From contig DPBR01000041.1 of NCBI GenBank assembly GCA_003516865.1, forward strand, positions 2,564 to 10,045: DNA of 7,482 bases, in the 5' to 3' direction. Source of the stretch: Oscillospiraceae bacterium. GTDB lineage: Bacteria; Bacillota; Clostridia; Oscillospirales; Ruminococcaceae. Of the stretch, positions 4,772 through 7,482 are shown piece after piece. Under the pieces are notes generated by a model. That model searched no databases. It saw only the letters and a list, made by a program, of their open reading frames with translations, and was not told the origin of the DNA. Positions within the stretch are counted from its first letter, which is position 1; each line of letters opens with the position of its first letter. The translations under genes and the position numbers were made by a program.

Positions 4772-7324
4772 TTATTTCGCTTCGGGGAAAATCGCGGTTT
4801 CCTCTCCCGCAGAGCGCTTTGCGATAAGGTCTGCAAGCGTTTTTTGCATAATGTCCATATCAACCGGCTTTGTTAAGTGAGCGTTCATTCCTGCCTGAAC
4901 AGTGCGAATGATATCTTCCGAGAAATAGTTTGCCGTGAGCGCGATAATAAGCACCCATTTTGCGTCGTCACGGTCGATTTCGCGGATTTTCACGGTGGTT
5001 TCGCAGCCGTCCATTTCAGGCATCTGCATATCCATTATTATAGCGTCGATACCAAACAGTTCCGAGTTCTCAAATTCAGAGATTGCGTCCTTTCCGTTCG
5101 ATACGGCTTTAACGTTTGCGCCGTGTTCCGCAAACAAATCAACCATAAGCTCGCGGTTAAGCTCGTTATCATCGACTACAAGGATATTCAGACCCTTAAC
5201 GCTGTCGGAGGTATCGGTTTTGCGCTTGATAAAATCGGATTCTTCGGCAGCCGCAAACGGCAGGGTTACGATTACGTTCGTGCCTTTGCCGAGTTTGCTG
5301 TTTATTTGAATCGTTCCGCCTTTCTGTGAAACAAGGCTTTTTACGATTGCGAGTCCCAGTCCACCGCCTGAGCCGGAGCGGTCGCGGAAATTTGCGTCGC
5401 GGTAATACGGCAGGAATATATCGGGAAGCCGTTCTTCGGCGATGCCTATTCCGGTATCCTCAATCGTGAAAACGTAATTATCGCTGTCAGCGCCTGCCTG
5501 ACGCATAGAAACGGTTATGCTGTCGTTTTTGTTTGTAAACTGAAGCGCGTTTGAGATTAGGTTGTTGAGAATTTGCGAGAGCTTAAGCGTATCTCCGAGA
5601 ACCAGCGTTGTTTTAACGTCAATGTTTATTGTGAAGCGCTTTCCTTCGCGCAGCGCCTGCTCCTTGAACGGCTGAACGATATTTCCGAATTCCTCGCAGA
5701 GATTGAATTCCTTCCTCTCGATAGGCATAAGCCCGTCCTCAATACGCGAAATCCGAAGAATATTGTTTATAAGCTTGAGCATATCGGTTCCCGCATATTC
5801 AATTTTCTGCTGATAATCAAGGCGTTTTTCCGGAGTGCAGTCGGGTCGCATCGCAAGTTCGTTCATTCCGAGAATGATATTGAGCGGAGTTCGCATTTCG
5901 TGGCTCATTTTCGAGAAAAAGCGTTTTTGCGATTTTTCGCTTTCATCTGCTGCGGCAAGCGCCGATTCAAGCAGTTTTGTGTGACGAAGCTGCTGTTGTT
6001 TTTCATTGTCAATCTGTCTGAACGCGATAACGGCTTCCTCATTCGGATTTGAGTCGTCGAGAATTAGCCCAATATTAATCCACTGGTTTACTCCGTCAAC
6101 ATTTCTTACAAAATCGCCGCCAAAGTCCCTCACGTTCTCTGAAACAAGCTTTTTGATATGCTCAAGAGAAAACGCTTTCGCCATTTTGCTTCCTGTTTTC
6201 TCGTCAATGGCGTGTTCAAAGGCGTTGAGCATATCGTTGTATTTCCCGCTTTTGGGGATAACGTGTTGGATATCTTCCGAGCCTTTTATCATATCGTAGG
6301 TTTCGTCTTTCAGATTTATACGATAAATCGCGTAATAAGTGTTGCAAAGCGCGCTGATTGTTGTGTCCGTTTTAACTACACGTCGTCCGAGTGCTCTGTC
6401 GTGGAATGTGATAATGCAAATTACCGCAAAAATTATAATAAATGCGATAGAATACATCAGAATTATGTCGTCCAAGTCACTGAAAAGAGTTGAGTGCGGG
6501 ATTGTCATAACGCAGACGCTTCCGTTGCTTGTTTTGCTGTAATACAGTCCGCAGGAAACGTTGTTCAGGTCTTTAATTCTCTCGCCGATATTTGCTTCGC
6601 TGAGGTTTAACGCTCTGTTGAAAAGCTCTTTCTCATACGAGGCGACAACGCTTTCATCTTCGCTGAACGGCGTTCTGCTGTACAAAAGCTCGCCGTTCTC
6701 GCTGAACAGGTAGTAAGAACTGAGCGCCGGCAAATTAATATCATTGTGAGTTCTGTCATAATCCTGTCTGCGCAGATTAACAAACACGGCGTTTCCGTTT
6801 TCGGGATTTGCCCGAGCGGCAACGCTTAAAATTCTTTCTCCATTTGACGTGGTATTAACATCGGCGAATACAATTTCTCCGTTTGCGTTTAATGCGTTCT
6901 GATACCATTCTGCGCTGCGGAAATCGAATTTTTCCGTTTCGGGATAATTCTGAAGCGACAAAAGCTTTCCTCTGTAAATCGCGTAGAAATCAATACTTGA
7001 GTCGTTGAGAGAAGACGACGCGCTTTGCATAAAATGCCTGATTTGTTGTTCCGCTTCCGGAAAGCCGCAGCTGTCGCTTTCAAGCTTATCGATATAGTTA
7101 AGCCCCATACTTATAATCGTTTTGTAAGCGGCGATATCGCGTTCTTCGTCCGCCGCGTAGCTTTTTATAAACTCAACGCCCATGTTTCTCGCGCTTTTCA
7201 AAAGCGCGGCATAAGTGCTTATTAAGCCGGAAACAACGATGAAAATTGCAATCGCAAGCGTTATAAACGTGCGTAAATTGTTGTTATGAAGCCTTCTTCT
7301 GGTAATATTGTTAATTCCGTTCAT
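4772..7324 (-). CDS. Hybrid sensor histidine kinase/response regulator, membrane-bound
   Basis: This 850-residue protein is a complete hybrid two-component sensor. After a short basic N-terminus, TM1 lies at about 17-42, an extracellular Cache-like sensor at about 43-283 (with EWYQNALNANGEIVFADVNTT at about 139-159), and TM2 at about 284-307. A cytoplasmic PAS-like segment (about 320-438) and a short coiled linker lead to the DHp domain, with phospho-accepting H475 in SHEMRTPLN. The ATPase domain has N592 in the N box, DTGIGI (623-628) and GSGGGLGLAIVK (651-662). A C-terminal receiver (about 713-835) has the acidic pair D718/D719, phospho-acceptor D765 in MDMQMP, T797 and K819. There is no HAMP domain, no Hpt domain and no DNA-binding output. 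I chose ATG 7324, with a weak GGGA binding site; an in-frame TTG at 7339 would add five residues but lacks a binding site. It stands alone, with its own promoter. The ligand and downstream partner are unknown. Confidence 0.94.
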   Translation of the reverse strand: MNGINNITRRRLHNNNLRTFITLAIAIFIVVSGLISTYAALLKSARNMGVEFIKSYAADEERDIAAYKTIISMGLNYIDKLESDSCGFPEAEQQIRHFMQSASSSLNDSSIDFYAIYRGKLLSLQNYPETEKFDFRSAEWYQNALNANGEIVFADVNTTSNGERILSVAARANPENGNAVFVNLRRQDYDRTHNDINLPALSSYYLFSENGELLYSRTPFSEDESVVASYEKELFNRALNLSEANIGERIKDLNNVSCGLYYSKTSNGSVCVMTIPHSTLFSDLDDIILMYSIAFIIIFAVICIITFHDRALGRRVVKTDTTISALCNTYYAIYRINLKDETYDMIKGSEDIQHVIPKSGKYNDMLNAFEHAIDEKTGSKMAKAFSLEHIKKLVSENVRDFGGDFVRNVDGVNQWINIGLILDDSNPNEEAVIAFRQIDNEKQQQLRHTKLLESALAAADESEKSQKRFFSKMSHEMRTPLNIILGMNELAMRPDCTPEKRLDYQQKIEYAGTDMLKLINNILRISRIEDGLMPIERKEFNLCEEFGNIVQPFKEQALREGKRFTINIDVKTTLVLGDTLKLSQILNNLISNALQFTNKNDSITVSMRQAGADSDNYVFTIEDTGIGIAEERLPDIFLPYYRDANFRDRSGSGGGLGLAIVKSLVSQKGGTIQINSKLGKGTNVIVTLPFAAAEESDFIKRKTDTSDSVKGLNILVVDDNELNRELMVDLFAEHGANVKAVSNGKDAISEFENSELFGIDAIIMDMQMPEMDGCETTVKIREIDRDDAKWVLIIALTANYFSEDIIRTVQAGMNAHLTKPVDMDIMQKTLADLIAKRSAGEETAIFPEAK

Positions 7325-7340
7325 TGTTTTCCCATTCAAT

Positions 7341-7370
7341 AATCAAATTTGGTTAAAGCGAACTTTGATT
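7341..7370 (-). promoter_or_regulatory. Inverted repeat in the leader of the hybrid kinase mRNA
   Basis: On the minus strand AATCAAA (7370-7364) and TTTGATT (7347-7341) are perfect complements separated by 16 nt. They lie entirely within the predicted untranslated leader, ending 16 nt before the ATG. This could be a leader hairpin affecting translation or a protein-binding dyad; no function is shown. Confidence 0.4.
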
Positions 7371-7383
7371 TCGTCCAATTGTA

Positions 7384-7412
7384 ATTATATCACACATTGT
7401 GCCTAATGTCAA
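7384..7412 (-). promoter_or_regulatory. Consensus sigma-A promoter of the hybrid kinase gene
   Basis: Read on the minus strand, TTGACA (7412-7407) and TATAAT (7389-7384) are separated by 17 bp and have an extended -10 TG at 7392-7391. Every consensus position is matched. Transcription would start near 7377, giving a leader of about 53 nt before ATG 7324. Confidence 0.92.
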
Positions 7413-7482
7413 ATAAATTAAGTGATAATTATCTGAAAAATAAGCAGTATTTGGTTATTTTTAAGGCAACACCGCATAATCG
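7413..7482. other. Upstream intergenic stretch at the window edge, no gene seen
   Basis: This AT-rich stretch contains the perfect 10-bp palindrome GATAATTATC (7424-7433), 11 bp upstream of the kinase -35 element. The final 20 bp are distinctly more GC-rich (GGCAACACCGCATAATCG at the very end). No open reading frame or RNA gene can be supported here. Confidence 0.4.

Noticed and set aside
4877..5329. Plus-strand open frame of 150 codons inside the hybrid kinase gene, along with similar ones at 5573-6052 and 6158-6493
   Set aside because: They are antisense to the receiver, kinase and sensor domains. The codon pattern belongs to the kinase frame, and no promoter or binding site supports them.
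1..7482. Search for CRISPR repeats, transposase genes, tRNA genes, toxin-antitoxin or phage-defence systems
   Set aside because: No regularly spaced repeats, tRNA-like cloverleaf, recombinase or defence-type domains were found; the genes are metabolic or regulatory and intact.

Overview
The window looks like a chromosomal segment of an anaerobic, low-to-mid GC Gram-positive bacterium of the class Clostridia, most likely an Oscillospiraceae/Ruminococcaceae-type gut or rumen organism. The reasons are an oxygen-sensitive class III ribonucleotide reductase pair, a pyrophosphate-type phosphofructokinase, an ECF sigma factor paired with a DUF4367-like membrane protein, strong AGGAG-type ribosome binding sites, and TTGACA/TATAAT promoters with extended -10 elements. 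This placement is inference from gene content and style; no rRNA or other taxonomic marker is present.

Layout. Bases 1-980 hold the 3' end of nrdD and the complete nrdG, translationally coupled: anaerobic dNTP synthesis and its radical-SAM activase. A strong promoter (996-1023) then drives a TetR-family regulator (1071-1652). This gene converges on a small unrecognised gene on the minus strand (1685-1981), with a shared hairpin terminator between them. A separate promoter (2038-2066) drives a 408-residue phosphofructokinase of the PPi-dependent B2 type (2112-3338), followed by its own hairpin terminator. A third promoter (3406-3434) drives a two-gene operon of an ECF-like sigma factor (3468-4013) and a membrane-anchored putative anti-sigma/sensor protein (4010-4717) that overlap by ATGA. 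A strong bidirectional terminator (4716-4751) separates this operon from a large convergent hybrid histidine kinase on the minus strand (4772-7324). The kinase has its own near-perfect consensus promoter at 7384-7412.

Working together. nrdD and nrdG form one enzyme system. The sigma factor and its partner are probably a membrane-to-transcription signalling module. The hybrid kinase is a second, independent sensory system whose downstream partner lies outside the window. The TetR regulator, the small gene and the phosphofructokinase are separate transcription units with no visible functional link.

Coding density is high, intergenic gaps are all under 170 bp, and all complete genes read through without frameshifts. 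No tRNA, rRNA, CRISPR array, transposase or integrase is visible. I see no convincing new multi-gene system. The items most worth checking are the small unknown gene with a TTG start, the dyad inside the TetR promoter, the sigma/DUF4367 pair and the partnerless hybrid kinase.
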